Assembly (NCBI GenBank): GCA_900473185.1
Contig: UCKU01000062.1
Location: forward strand, 1-35,765
Length of the DNA: 35,765 nt
Source: Hyphomicrobiales bacterium
Lineage (GTDB): Bacteria > Pseudomonadota > Alphaproteobacteria > Rhizobiales > Rhizobiaceae
Direction of reading: 5' to 3'
The notes beneath the pieces were generated by a model, which did not search any database, was not told where the DNA came from, and saw nothing but the letters and a program-made list of their open reading frames with translations. Both the position numbers and the translations under genes were made by a program. Of this stretch, positions 17,227-26,200 are shown in pieces (within the stretch, counting starts at the first letter, position 1; each line of letters begins with the position of its first letter).

Positions 17227-17263
17227 GCAGCACCCGGCGGCGGCATACACCGCCGGGTGCTGC
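17227..17263. repeat. Strong 14-bp hairpin between converging genes
   Basis: Perfect 14-bp GC-rich arms (GCAGCACCCGGCGG at 17227-17240 and its complement at 17250-17263) enclose a 9-base loop. No T run follows on either strand, so it is not a classical terminator, but it lies 3 bases after the stop of the DUF1236-type gene and would shield its mRNA 3' end. Confidence 0.6.
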
Positions 17264-17266
17264 CTG

Positions 17267-18115
17267 CTAGGCCGAAATTATGTAGACGATCGTGAGAGCA
17301 TCGGGATCGACGATAACGATCCGGCCGTCTGCAAGGAGGAAGAAGCGGTAGCCTTCGTAAGCTGGCACAATCCTCACAATACGCGGCGGTAGCCGTTCCA
17401 GGTGGACTCTCTTGGGAATCTTGGTTCCAACAGATACCGTGAAGTCGACTTCCTTGACAGGCTCGACCCGAACTTCCTTTACCACCTCTCTGATTTCGGT
17501 CTGCTGTTCGACTGTGACGTTGACGTTGGTTTTGGTGTTGTTCGTGGAGCTATTGTTGTTGACGTTCGTTTCCGTGGATTTGTTATTGGGCGTCGACGTG
17601 TTCTGGTCGGTCGACGGCTTCGGCGCGTCACCGCTCTTCGTCATGGTGCCGGACGAATTGGAGCCCTGCGCGCCGCTTGGTGAGCCTGCCGGGCCAGAAC
17701 CGCTGCTATCGGTTGCTCCCGCCTTGGCATCGGACTTCTGTCCGGCGGTACTGCCTTCGGAAGCGTCCTGCGAACTGGATTTTGATTTCGTTGGTGTTGA
17801 CGATTTCTGCGTATCGGAGACGTCCCCCGCCTTGTGTTGCGACGGCTGGCCCTCGCCATTCGGGCACGCACCGGCGGCGTTGGGAGTACAGTCGCTACCA
17901 CCCGAGACAGTTGCACCGGATTTCGACTGTTCAGTCTGCGAGCCGGACTGCGAACTTGACTTGGTGTCGGCCTGCGAACCAGAACCCGATTGCGTTTCAG
18001 TCTGCGATTGAGACTGTGCTGTATCGCTGCCTTGTGCCGCGACAGGCAGGGTGGTCAGTGGCGACACGCTAAGTGACAATGCGGCTACGATAATGGTGAG
18101 ATGATTGTCTCTCAT
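17267..18115 (-). CDS. Secreted DUF1236-domain protein with long low-complexity linker
   Basis: This 282-residue protein begins with a signal peptide (MRDNHLTIIVAALSLSVSP, cleavage near VAAQG). A long region (25-190) follows, rich in Ser, Gln, Lys, Thr and Asn, almost certainly disordered. The C-terminal part (about 195-282) contains VNVTVEQQTEIREVVKEV and then the DUF1236 motif, with IPKRVHLERLPPRI and FFLLADGRIVIVDPDALTIVYII. The domain is frequent in rhizobial periplasmic or surface proteins; its function is unknown. The start is chosen by AGGGAG 7 bases upstream. The 3' end lies next to a strong hairpin. A smaller relative is the next gene (18237-18632). Confidence 0.8.
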   Translation of the reverse strand: MRDNHLTIIVAALSLSVSPLTTLPVAAQGSDTAQSQSQTETQSGSGSQADTKSSSQSGSQTEQSKSGATVSGGSDCTPNAAGACPNGEGQPSQHKAGDVSDTQKSSTPTKSKSSSQDASEGSTAGQKSDAKAGATDSSGSGPAGSPSGAQGSNSSGTMTKSGDAPKPSTDQNTSTPNNKSTETNVNNNSSTNNTKTNVNVTVEQQTEIREVVKEVRVEPVKEVDFTVSVGTKIPKRVHLERLPPRIVRIVPAYEGYRFFLLADGRIVIVDPDALTIVYIISA

Positions 18116-18236
18116 GATCGATCTCCCTGATGGGCACAACATACCGTCTCCGCGTTCTTGCGAAGTCCATGCGTGCCCTTGTTTTTCAAGAATGGACGGC
18201 AGGCGCCGCCTGAGAGTCAGGTTGGTGACTTGGATA

Positions 18237-18632
18237 TCACTGGATGACCTGAATCACCTTCCTCGAAGAAGGCTCGACGATCACGCGCTCATCGTTGACG
18301 ATCGCATAGGAGTATTTGGGTTCATCCGGGATCGGCGTTACGACAACGGTCTCTGGGAGCGGCTGGCCAACAACCACCTTCTCCTTAACGACGACGCTCG
18401 TCTTGGGAGCGGGTGCCTGCTGGACATAGGTCACGACCTTCTGCGGCGGCGGATCAATGACGCTGCCAGCCACACCGCCTACAATACCCCCGACAGCGGC
18501 GCCGACCGGGCCACCGACGATTGCGCCCGTGGCGGCGCCGCCAGCAGCGCCCGTTACGGTCGAAGATTGTGCGAAGGCCGGGCCGGACGCCACCACAAGC
18601 GCGACTGCAATACCTACTGCTTTGATATACAT
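18237..18632 (-). CDS. Secreted DUF1236-domain protein with glycine-zipper segment
   Basis: This 131-residue protein has a signal peptide (MYIKAVGIAVALVVASGPAFAQS) and a glycine-rich zipper segment, with repeated GAxxG (AAGGAATGAIVGGPVGAAVGGIVGGVAGS, about 29-58), as in outer membrane or envelope-inserting proteins. Its C-terminus (YSYAIVNDERVIVEPSSRKVIQVIQ) matches the DUF1236 pattern. The start has the excellent ribosome site GGAGG 7 bases upstream. A GGAAC-type promoter lies at 18675-18699, and DosR-box-like palindromes at 18704-18742 sit just upstream of it. The sequence suggests an envelope protein induced under stress; the role is unknown. Confidence 0.82.
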   Translation of the reverse strand: MYIKAVGIAVALVVASGPAFAQSSTVTGAAGGAATGAIVGGPVGAAVGGIVGGVAGSVIDPPPQKVVTYVQQAPAPKTSVVVKEKVVVGQPLPETVVVTPIPDEPKYSYAIVNDERVIVEPSSRKVIQVIQ

Positions 18633-18674
18633 TTGTTTTCCTCCGTTACAGCGGTCTGTTCCGCTGCGGGGCAA

Positions 18675-18699
18675 AACCGCAAAAGCAAGAGTGTGTTCC
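18675..18699 (-). promoter_or_regulatory. EcfG/RpoE2-type stress promoter candidate
   Basis: On the minus strand GGAAC (18695-18699) is followed after 16 bases by GGTT and after 18 by TT (18676-18675). It would give the DUF1236/zipper gene a leader of about 37 bases. Confidence 0.6.
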
Positions 18700-18703
18700 A
18701 GGC

Positions 18704-18742
18704 CAGGGACTTCAGTCCCTGTAGATTGGGACTTTGGTCTTA
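18704..18742. promoter_or_regulatory. Two DosR-box-like palindromes
   Basis: CAGGGACT-TC-AGTCCCTG (18704-18721) is a perfect palindrome with the GGGACT-N2-AGTCCC core of the mycobacterial DosR/DevR site. A degenerate second copy (GGGACTTTGGTCTTA, 18728-18742) is centred 22 bases away, about two helical turns. They lie immediately upstream of the promoter at 18675-18699, a typical activator position. Confidence 0.55.
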
Positions 18743-18759
18743 TCGCCTGAAGGGTCAAT

Positions 18760-19032
18760 CTATTGGTTCGGAATGCGGCTTAACATCCGGTCTTGGACAT
18801 TGTGGAAGCCGACAATCATTGCAGCTATCGAAATCACTTTGTTTCGGTCAGCAGCATTCGAGATATAGCCCTCTAGGACGGCGACCGGTCCGAGCATGTG
18901 GATTGTGATGGCGCTGCTGTCGATGTCTGGGTCAACTGAGAGCGCACACTGGATCGTGGCGATGGTCGACGCGGAACTATGCCCTTGCGAGCAGCACTCT
19001 TCGTGGCTGAAGCTGTCAGAACCAAATTTCAT
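18760..19032 (-). CDS. BON-domain protein
   Basis: This 90-residue protein is a single BON domain, a small alpha/beta fold found in envelope and stress proteins (OsmY-like) and thought to bind phospholipid or hold surfaces together. The family pattern is visible: an initial helix (ASTIATIQCALSVDPDID), ITIHMLGPVAVLEGYISNAADRNKVISIAAMI and the final GFHNVQDRM. No signal peptide is apparent, and a His/Glu/Cys-rich N-terminal arm (SHEECCSQGHS) is unusual and might bind metal. The ribosome site GGGAGG directly before the ATG is strong. Its relation to the DosR-like sites just past its 3' end is through the neighbouring gene. Confidence 0.8.
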   Translation of the reverse strand: MKFGSDSFSHEECCSQGHSSASTIATIQCALSVDPDIDSSAITIHMLGPVAVLEGYISNAADRNKVISIAAMIVGFHNVQDRMLSRIPNQ

Positions 19033-19714
19033 GTTTCCTCCCTGTTCCTCCCCTCAAAGGAACATCGTGTTTAACTCTGTGCTAATATGATAAAGGCCGT
19101 CAGAGCCTGACAGGCGGACTTAGGTCCCATCGCGCCCGCGGCGCGCTCGTAAAGGCGACCCAGCGTCAGGTTGCGACGTGCCGCGGTATCTCAGAGTGCC
19201 CTGACCAGACATCCGCCAAACAGAGGCAAACTCCCCCGGAACAATCGGCCGGGCGGGAGGTTGGGCTGTCGCTCACAAAATCATGAGCCAACTCATCGCG
19301 TCAGAAAGGAAACGCCCGTGCCACAGCCCGTCTCTGCGATCGTCGTGCAGCGTCTCCTTAAGCTGCTCGGCCCCCGCATCGGCACGGTCATCTGTCCCGC
19401 ATTTTCCATCGGCGGTCGGTCTGGTTCGTGTCCACCGGCGTCATCGCCTGCTTGGCCAGCAGCTATGTGTGCAGTTGCTTCCCCGGCTCCCCGATGCGCT
19501 CCACTGATGCGCTGCGCTGTTTCGGCGATGGTTCGGCTCCCAAGCGGCAAAAACAATCGGGGGCCGGATTCCATTTTCCTCCGACGTGGTCAAGCGACCG
19601 AAGTTCGACCGCAAGCCTTAGCCCGCCCTCACGCCATTCGCGGCCGGTCTGTCCACCGAGCCGTTTTTCGAGTTGAAACAATCGCCTCCACTCGCGCCTG
19701 GAGTGTATGACTAC
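19033..19714. other. Stretch upstream of the glycan genes, with a promoter and a possible broken gene
   Basis: A GGAAC-N18-TT promoter candidate lies at 19238-19262. A GTG at 19319 with AAAGGA 7 bases upstream opens a frame (MPQPVSAIVVQRLLKLLG) that ends at 19710, but its composition soon turns Pro/Ser/Arg-rich and I do not recognise it. It may be a frameshifted small gene or a leader; no gene is claimed. Confidence 0.35.
19238..19262 (+). promoter_or_regulatory. EcfG/RpoE2-type stress promoter candidate
   Basis: GGAAC (19238-19242) is followed after 18 bases by TT (19261-19262). The first recognised gene starts 450 bases later (19715), though a possible broken frame begins at 19319. It is less certain than the others. 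Confidence 0.4.
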
Positions 19715-20851
19715 ATGCGCCGTATCGTCGTCATCAGCGACTTTCAAGGCGGGAGCTGGGGTAACGGGGCCCTCCCGTCTGTCCAGGAATTTCGAGCGAA
19801 ATGGATCGAGGGCGGGCGTGGGGTCTCGCCTTCACCCATCCTCAATATTGACGACGTCGAAGTTGACGGCGGCTATCTCGAGCGGCTTCCACTCGCTGCC
19901 CTAAAGGGCGGGCTCGCAGACTGCGCTGAGATTTGGACGCATTGGCGGGGCCTCGATCCGCCTTCGGAATGGATCGACGATGCTCCGTCTCTCCTGCGCC
20001 GCGCGTTTCGTATGAACGGCCCGGAGGCTCCCTTCGCGTCTAACGACATGCTCGGACATATCGAGGCTTTTGGCCCTCCCGACATCCTTTGCGTGTGGGG
20101 GCTGGGCGTGAGCGAGGAGATCCTGCTCGCCTGTCGCGACAGTTTCAAAATCTACAATTCCATTGACGCCCCCGCTCTTCGAGTGCCCGTTGAGGTCAGC
20201 CGCCATTTCGATCTCGTCATTACGGGCGCGCAGTGGCAATCAGAGGTCGTGCGATCCAGGCATCCCGGTATGCGTACTATCGTCATGCCGATCGGCCCCG
20301 AATTCGCATCCGAGCTGACTTTCCACCAACTGAACCTGCCCAAGATCTACGACGTGATCTACGTCGCGGCAGCTCAGGCTTATAAACGTCACGATATCCT
20401 GTTCGACGCACTCGCCAAATTACCGCGTTCGCTCCGCGCCTTGTGCGTCTGCGGCTACGGGGAGCTTGTCGATGACCTGCGCAGCCGTGTTGACCGGCTC
20501 GGTATCACCGTCGATTTCGTCGGGCCGCCGGGCGTGCCGTTTCATGATGTCAACCGGCTGATGAACCAATCGCGGATCGGGGTCGTCTGCGGCGAAGACG
20601 ACGGTGCACCGGCTGTCCTCACCGAATACATGCTGGCCGGCATCCCGGTGCTTGCCAACAGCGCCCTCAGCTGTGGCCTGCAATACATCACGCCGCAGAC
20701 CGGCCGAACGGCTTCGGCGGATGATTTCCACGAGGGAATTTGCGACTTGTTGAAACGGGCCGACACGCTTCGGCCACGCGCGGTCGTGCTCGCGAACTGG
20801 ACCTGGCCGCACAGCATTCGACGGCTTCGCCAGCTGATCATGGACCCCTGA
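19715..20851 (+). CDS. Glycosyltransferase (GT4-like)
   Basis: This 378-residue protein has the two-Rossmann GT-B layout of family 4-type glycosyltransferases, which move a sugar from a nucleotide sugar to a growing glycan. The C-terminal half carries PKIYDVIYVAAAQAYKRHDILFDALAKLP, VCGYGELVDDLRS and the donor-site motif DGAPAVLTEYMLAGIP. In most GT4 enzymes that motif is Glu-x7-Glu; here the first Glu is Asp. The start MRRIVVISDFQGG was chosen for the fold, with GGAG about 12 bases upstream; 19673 (TTG) is an extension. The gene ends 72 bases before the fused GT-UGM gene, and may form part of the same pathway. Substrates are unknown. Confidence 0.8.
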   Translation: MRRIVVISDFQGGSWGNGALPSVQEFRAKWIEGGRGVSPSPILNIDDVEVDGGYLERLPLAALKGGLADCAEIWTHWRGLDPPSEWIDDAPSLLRRAFRMNGPEAPFASNDMLGHIEAFGPPDILCVWGLGVSEEILLACRDSFKIYNSIDAPALRVPVEVSRHFDLVITGAQWQSEVVRSRHPGMRTIVMPIGPEFASELTFHQLNLPKIYDVIYVAAAQAYKRHDILFDALAKLPRSLRALCVCGYGELVDDLRSRVDRLGITVDFVGPPGVPFHDVNRLMNQSRIGVVCGEDDGAPAVLTEYMLAGIPVLANSALSCGLQYITPQTGRTASADDFHEGICDLLKRADTLRPRAVVLANWTWPHSIRRLRQLIMDP

Positions 20852-20871
20852 GCGAATTAATCCGCGTCTTA

Positions 20872-20896
20872 GGAACTTTGGCAGTTCACCGTTGTT
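20872..20896 (+). promoter_or_regulatory. EcfG/RpoE2-type stress promoter candidate of the fused glycan operon
   Basis: GGAAC (20872-20876) is followed after 18 bases by TT (20895-20896), in the extended form GGAAC-N14-GTTGTT. Transcription would begin about 20 bases before the start codon at 20924, so the three-gene operon appears to have its own stress promoter. Confidence 0.6.
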
Positions 20897-20923
20897 GAGG
20901 ATTTCACTGTCGCGAGGTTTTCG

Positions 20924-23278
20924 ATGAACGTGCTGAACTCCTTCCCGCAAGCGTCCGCCACATCGCTACCGCCGGGTTCCCCTCTGATCTGCTTTTCTCA
21001 TCTTCGGTGGGACTTTGTGCTGCAAAGACCTCAGCATCTGATGCAGCGCTTCTCCCGGGATCGGCAAGTATTCTTTTTCGAGGAATTCATTCCGACCGAT
21101 CATCATCTGGCCTATCTGGAAATTCATCCTTTCGAAGGGACGTCGGTCAAGGCGGTCCGGCCACGCATTCCGCACTGGTGGAGTGATGGCGAACGGCAAA
21201 AGGCCCTCGGGCGGCTGCTCGACGACCTCATCGCGCTGCATGGCGCAAAGCGGCCGATTCTCTGGTTCTACACGCCGATGATGTTTGCCTTTGCCCAACA
21301 CGTCGATGCCGCTGCGGTGGTCTATGATTGCATGGACGAGCTTGCGAATTTCCGCTTCGCGCCGCCACATCTGAAGGAAATGGAAACGGTGCTGATGGCG
21401 CGAGCCGACGCCGTTTTCACGGGCGGCATCAGCCTCTACGAAGCGAAAAAGGATCGGCACGACAATATCCATGCCTTCCCCTCCAGCGTCGATACCAACC
21501 ATTTCCAGACAGCCCGCACCACGCTTGCAGATCCAGCCGACCAAGCCGGAATTTCGCATCCACGCCTTGGCTATTACGGCGTCATCGACGAGCGCCTCGA
21601 CCTCGACCTGATCCGGACAGCAGCTGCGGTCCGGCCGAACTATTCCTTCGTTTTCCTTGGGCCGATCGCAAAGATTTCCCCTTCCGATCTGCCAAAGGCG
21701 GCCAATATCCATTACCTCGGGCAGAAGAATTACGCCGACCTGCCCTCATACCTTTCGGGCTGGGAAGCAGCCCTCATGCCATTCGCACTAAACGAGGCGA
21801 CCCGCTTCATCAGCCCCACCAAGACACCCGAATATCTCGCAGCCGGGCGGCCCGTCGTCAGCACCCGCATTGCGGATGTCGTGCGCACCTACGGCAATGC
21901 GCCCGGCGTGTTCTTCGCAGACGACAGCGACGATTTCGCGCGTTGCTGCGATGCCGCGCTTGGACTGGCAGGTTCGGGAAAGCCATGGCTTGAAGACGTG
22001 GATGCCCGGCTGGCGCGCTCGTCCTGGGATGCAACGTTCGACCACATGGCGCGTATCGTTGATCAGGCTGTGGGCGCAAGAACAATCCCTCTGTCTGCCA
22101 AGGAAAAATCCTATCGGCGTAGCGGCAGCATGTCGCTTCGCAAGCCTTACGACTATCTGGTCGTTGGTGCTGGTTTTGCCGGATCGGTGTTGGCGGAGCG
22201 GCTGGCTGTCGACGGCCGCAGGGTCCTTGTCTGCGACCGACGCTCCCATATCGGCGGCAATGCCTACGACCATTGCGACGAGGCCGGGATCCGGGTCCAC
22301 AAATACGGACCCCACATATTCCATACCAACAGCGAGGATGTCTTCGCCTACCTATCGCGCTTCACTGGCTGGCGGCCCTACGAGCACCGCGTACTCGCCC
22401 AGCTCGGCGACCTCAGGCTCCCGATTCCGATTAACCGCACCACGCTCAATGCCCTTTACGGCCTCAATCTCTCAAACGACGTCGAAGCCGAACGCTTCCT
22501 GTCAACGCGCGCCGAACCCTGCGCAAAAGTCACCACCTCGAAGGACGTTGTGGTGTCGCAGGTCGGCCTCGAACTCTACCGTATCTTTTTTGAAGGTTAT
22601 ACGCGCAAGCAGTGGGGCCTTGATCCCTCCGAGCTTGATCGCTCCGTCACCGCGCGTATTCCGACCCGCACGAATGAGGATGATCGCTATTTCCTTGACA
22701 GGTTCCAGGCCATGCCGCTCGACGGCTACACCCGGATGTTCGAACGGATGCTGGACCACGAAAACATCACCGTCATGGTCGATACGGATTTCAAGGAATT
22801 GCGCCGGCAAGGTGTGGCGAACCATGTGATCTTCACCGGGCCGATCGACGAATATTTCGACTTTCGTCTCGGGCAGCTGCCCTATCGGAGCCTGAAGTTC
22901 CGTCACGAAACGCATGACATGCGGCGCATGCTGCCGGCTGGCGTGATCAACTTCCCTTCGGAAGACGTGCCCTACACCCGCGTGACTGAATATAAACATC
23001 TGACCGGGCAGGTCCACCCCAAAACCAGTATCAGCTATGAATACGCCTGTGCAGACGGCGCCCCCTATTATCCGATCCCTCGCCCCGAAAACCAGGCTCT
23101 CTACAGGCAGTACGAAGCCCTCGCACGCGCGCGAGGTGATGTAACCTTCGTCGGCAGACTCGGCACCTATAAATACTACAATATGGACCAGGTCGTCGGC
23201 CAGGCGCTCGCGACCCATCGACGCCTGCAGAAACTGCATGGGCTGACCGACATCATGGTAAATACCAAGCTTGACTAG
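20924..23278 (+). CDS. Fusion: glycosyltransferase + UDP-galactopyranose mutase
   Basis: This 784-residue protein joins two enzymes. Residues 15-385 form a glycosyltransferase (ICFSHLRWDFVLQRPQHLM at the start, then ISPTKTPEYLAAGRPVVST as donor-site motif). Residues 405-784 are a complete UDP-galactopyranose mutase, the flavoenzyme that turns UDP-galactopyranose into UDP-galactofuranose. It has the FAD site VVGAGFAGSVLAER, HKYGPHIFHT, the substrate-loop GYTRKQWGLDP, RTNEDDRYF and VGRLGTYKYYNMDQ. The mutase portion is of normal length. GAGG lies 6 bases before the ATG. The next gene overlaps the end by 8 bases. The fusion suggests that galactofuranose is made and attached by one polypeptide; the acceptor is unknown. 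Confidence 0.9.
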   Translation: MNVLNSFPQASATSLPPGSPLICFSHLRWDFVLQRPQHLMQRFSRDRQVFFFEEFIPTDHHLAYLEIHPFEGTSVKAVRPRIPHWWSDGERQKALGRLLDDLIALHGAKRPILWFYTPMMFAFAQHVDAAAVVYDCMDELANFRFAPPHLKEMETVLMARADAVFTGGISLYEAKKDRHDNIHAFPSSVDTNHFQTARTTLADPADQAGISHPRLGYYGVIDERLDLDLIRTAAAVRPNYSFVFLGPIAKISPSDLPKAANIHYLGQKNYADLPSYLSGWEAALMPFALNEATRFISPTKTPEYLAAGRPVVSTRIADVVRTYGNAPGVFFADDSDDFARCCDAALGLAGSGKPWLEDVDARLARSSWDATFDHMARIVDQAVGARTIPLSAKEKSYRRSGSMSLRKPYDYLVVGAGFAGSVLAERLAVDGRRVLVCDRRSHIGGNAYDHCDEAGIRVHKYGPHIFHTNSEDVFAYLSRFTGWRPYEHRVLAQLGDLRLPIPINRTTLNALYGLNLSNDVEAERFLSTRAEPCAKVTTSKDVVVSQVGLELYRIFFEGYTRKQWGLDPSELDRSVTARIPTRTNEDDRYFLDRFQAMPLDGYTRMFERMLDHENITVMVDTDFKELRRQGVANHVIFTGPIDEYFDFRLGQLPYRSLKFRHETHDMRRMLPAGVINFPSEDVPYTRVTEYKHLTGQVHPKTSISYEYACADGAPYYPIPRPENQALYRQYEALARARGDVTFVGRLGTYKYYNMDQVVGQALATHRRLQKLHGLTDIMVNTKLD

Positions 23279-26200
23279 GAAACCCCGCATCATACTGGCG
23301 ACCGACAGCCTTGATCCCTCCGGGATGGGCGAACACATGCTCGCGCTCGGCCGCGCACTTTCCCAGGAAGTTGACGTCGTTCTGGCGCTTCTATCTGAAG
23401 ACCGTTCACATCTGCTTCCTCGTGCCGCACGTCTAGGCCTTGGCGTCAAGCTTGCGGCCGACGGTCAAGAGTTTTCAAGTTGGCTCAGCAAGGGCAACAT
23501 CGACCTCCTGCACGTGCATGCGGGAATCGGTTGGGAAGGACATCAACTGGGAGAAGCTGCAGCGCGGGCCGGTGTCCCGGCTATTCGGACCGAACATCTC
23601 CCCTACCTTCTTACGGATAGCGAGCAGCAGGAGCAGTATAGGCTGCACACGCAGACTATCGCCCACCATATTGTGGTTTCCGAAGCCTCGCGACTAAGCT
23701 TTAGCGAGCACGTTCCCTCCGATCGGTTAACCCTGGTGCGCAACGGCGTCTTCGCATCGGTACCTGTCGCGACAGTGGGTACGCTGCGGCAAGACCTGGA
23801 TCTCCAGGGCAAGACAGTCCTCGTGATGGTGGGTCGGTTTGCCGCGCAGAAGGATCATGCCACGCTGCTGCGGGCCATGCCTGAAATAATCCGGGTCTAT
23901 CCTCGCCTGCGCCTACTGCTTGTCGGGTCCGGTGAGGAACGCTTGGCCATGGAGGAGCTTGCAGGCGAGCTTGATGTTTCAGGTCATGTCCGTTTCTTGG
24001 GCCAGCGTGCTGATGTCGCCGATATCCTTGCCGCAAGCGATCTCTTCGTCCTGCCGTCATTGTTCGAGGGCCTGCCGCTTGCCGTTCTAGAGGCGATGTC
24101 GCTGGGTCTGCCCGTGGCTGCAACCCGGATCGGCGGTACCGTGGAGGCACTGGGGGAAGACCACCCGTTTTTTGCGGAGCCTCAAAACCCCGCCTCACTT
24201 GCCGCCACCATCGTCGATGCCCTCTCCGATCGGGAGAGGCTGGCGCGTGTCGCAAGGTCCGCGCGCAACCGCTTCGAGACTGACTTTTCCGCCCATCGAA
24301 TGGCCGCAGAAACGATGGCGGTCTACGACCGCTTCATCTCTCGACCCGCCACGCATCAGCAAAAGGATTCATCCATGCAAAAGACGCGCCTTGGCTTTAT
24401 CGGCGTTGGGGGTATAGCGCAGCGCCACCTCGACATCATCTCCGCCTTCGATGACGTGGAGCTTGTCGGTTTTGCGGATCCTGACCTTAGTCGCGCCGAC
24501 CAGGGGGCAACGCGCTTCGGAGCGAGGGCGTTTGCCAATCACCGTGAGATGCTGGATGCCGTCAGGCCGGATGCTGTCTATATCTGCGTGCCACCCTTCG
24601 CCCATGGCGAGCCGGAGCGCGATCTCATCGAGCGGAGCATTCCCTTCTTCGTCGAAAAACCGGTATCGCTTGAACTTAAGACTGCAGAGGAAATTTCCGC
24701 AGCCGTGACGGCCAAGGGCCTCGTCACCAGCGTTGGCTATCACTGGCGTTACCTCGATATCGTCGATGAGGCACGTAGCCTTCTCAAAGACAACCCTGCA
24801 CAGCTACTGTCCGGCTACTGGCTCGATTCGACACCGCCGCCACAATGGTGGTGGAGAAAAGACAAGTCTGGCGGTCAGATGGTCGAACAGACGACCCACC
24901 TCCTCGATCTCGTCCGATTCCTGGTCGGTGAGGTTACGGAAGTCTATGGGCGCGCGGGCCACAAGGCGAGACCTGAATTTCCCGGTCTCGATGTGCCGAC
25001 GGTGACAACCGCCAGCCTGACCTTTGAATCCGGCGTCGTCGCAAATATTGCATCCACATGCCTTCTGGGCTGGAACCACCGGGTCGGACTTCACATCTTT
25101 GCCGATCGGCTCGCGATCGAGCTGACCGATCGCGAAATTATGGTGGATGTCGGACGCGGACGCCCGATGCGCGGAGCCGACGGCGATCCTGTCTGGCGAG
25201 AGGATCGCGACTTCATCGATGCGGTTCGCGGCGGCGAGAATCGTATTCGCTGCCCCTACGGTGAAGCGCTGGCGACGCACCGGCTCGCGCTTGCAGTCAT
25301 GTCTTCGGCGCAAGCGGGTGAGCCGGTGCGCCTCAAACCGCCGCAAAGCCGGCAGCCGGAGCCGGCACCGCTTCGGCTACAGCCGCGCCCGGAAGCACCG
25401 CCGCCGGGACTGGCGCCCGGCCATCGCATCATTCGTTCGCTGGGCGTTGAGGCGCCCGGCCTACCCTATTTCCTTGAGTATGAGGAAGGCCCTCCCGGGG
25501 ACGGACAGGTTCGGCTCGATACGCTCTACACCGGCTTTTCGGCAGGAACGGAACTCACGTTCTTGAAAAACACCAATCCCTATTTTCGCTCGCGCTTCGA
25601 CGGGGAGCGCGGTGTCTTCGTCGAGAACGAACCGGACCTGCATTATCCAGTGCCGTTCCTCGGCTATATGGAAGTCGCCCGCGTATCGGAATCGCGCGCC
25701 AACGGTTTTAGACAAGGCGACATCGTCGCCACCACCTATGCTCACAAGTCGGGACACACCGCGGACCCGTTCCACGATCTTCTCGTACCCCTTCCGGACG
25801 CCATCGACCCGCTGCTCGGCGTCCTTGTTGCCCAGATGGGACCGATTGCCGCCAACGGCATCCTCCATGCCGATGCCGAATTCTTCGACTCTCATGTTCC
25901 TTTCCTGGGCGCCGGCGTGAAAGATCGGCCAGTCGTGGTGATCGGCGCCGGTACTGTCGGCCTGATGACGGCGCTTTTTGCCAGATCGCTCGGCGCTTCC
26001 GAGATTATCATCTCCGACCCATCGGAGTTCCGCCGCGGCAAAGCCGAGGCGATGGGCCTCACCGCCATGACCGAGGACCGGGCCTGGCAGCACGCCAAGG
26101 CCCGCTGGCATGTCGGTGGCATGGGACGAGGGGCTGATCTCGCGTTTCAGACCCGCGCCCATTCCGGCAGCCTGCATACGGCGCTGAAAGCGCTAAGGCC

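Larger units (their letters stand above)
16913..17266. other. Intergenic stretch between converging genes
   Basis: It holds the KGG terminator (16934-16958), a second short palindrome (16964-16979) and a strong hairpin (17227-17263). No gene is supported between them. Confidence 0.5.

Noticed and set aside
19319..19710. A GTG-started frame with a good ribosome site before the glycan genes
   Set aside because: After the first 30 residues the composition becomes Pro/Ser/Arg-rich and unlike a protein; it could be a frameshifted gene but no family is recognisable.
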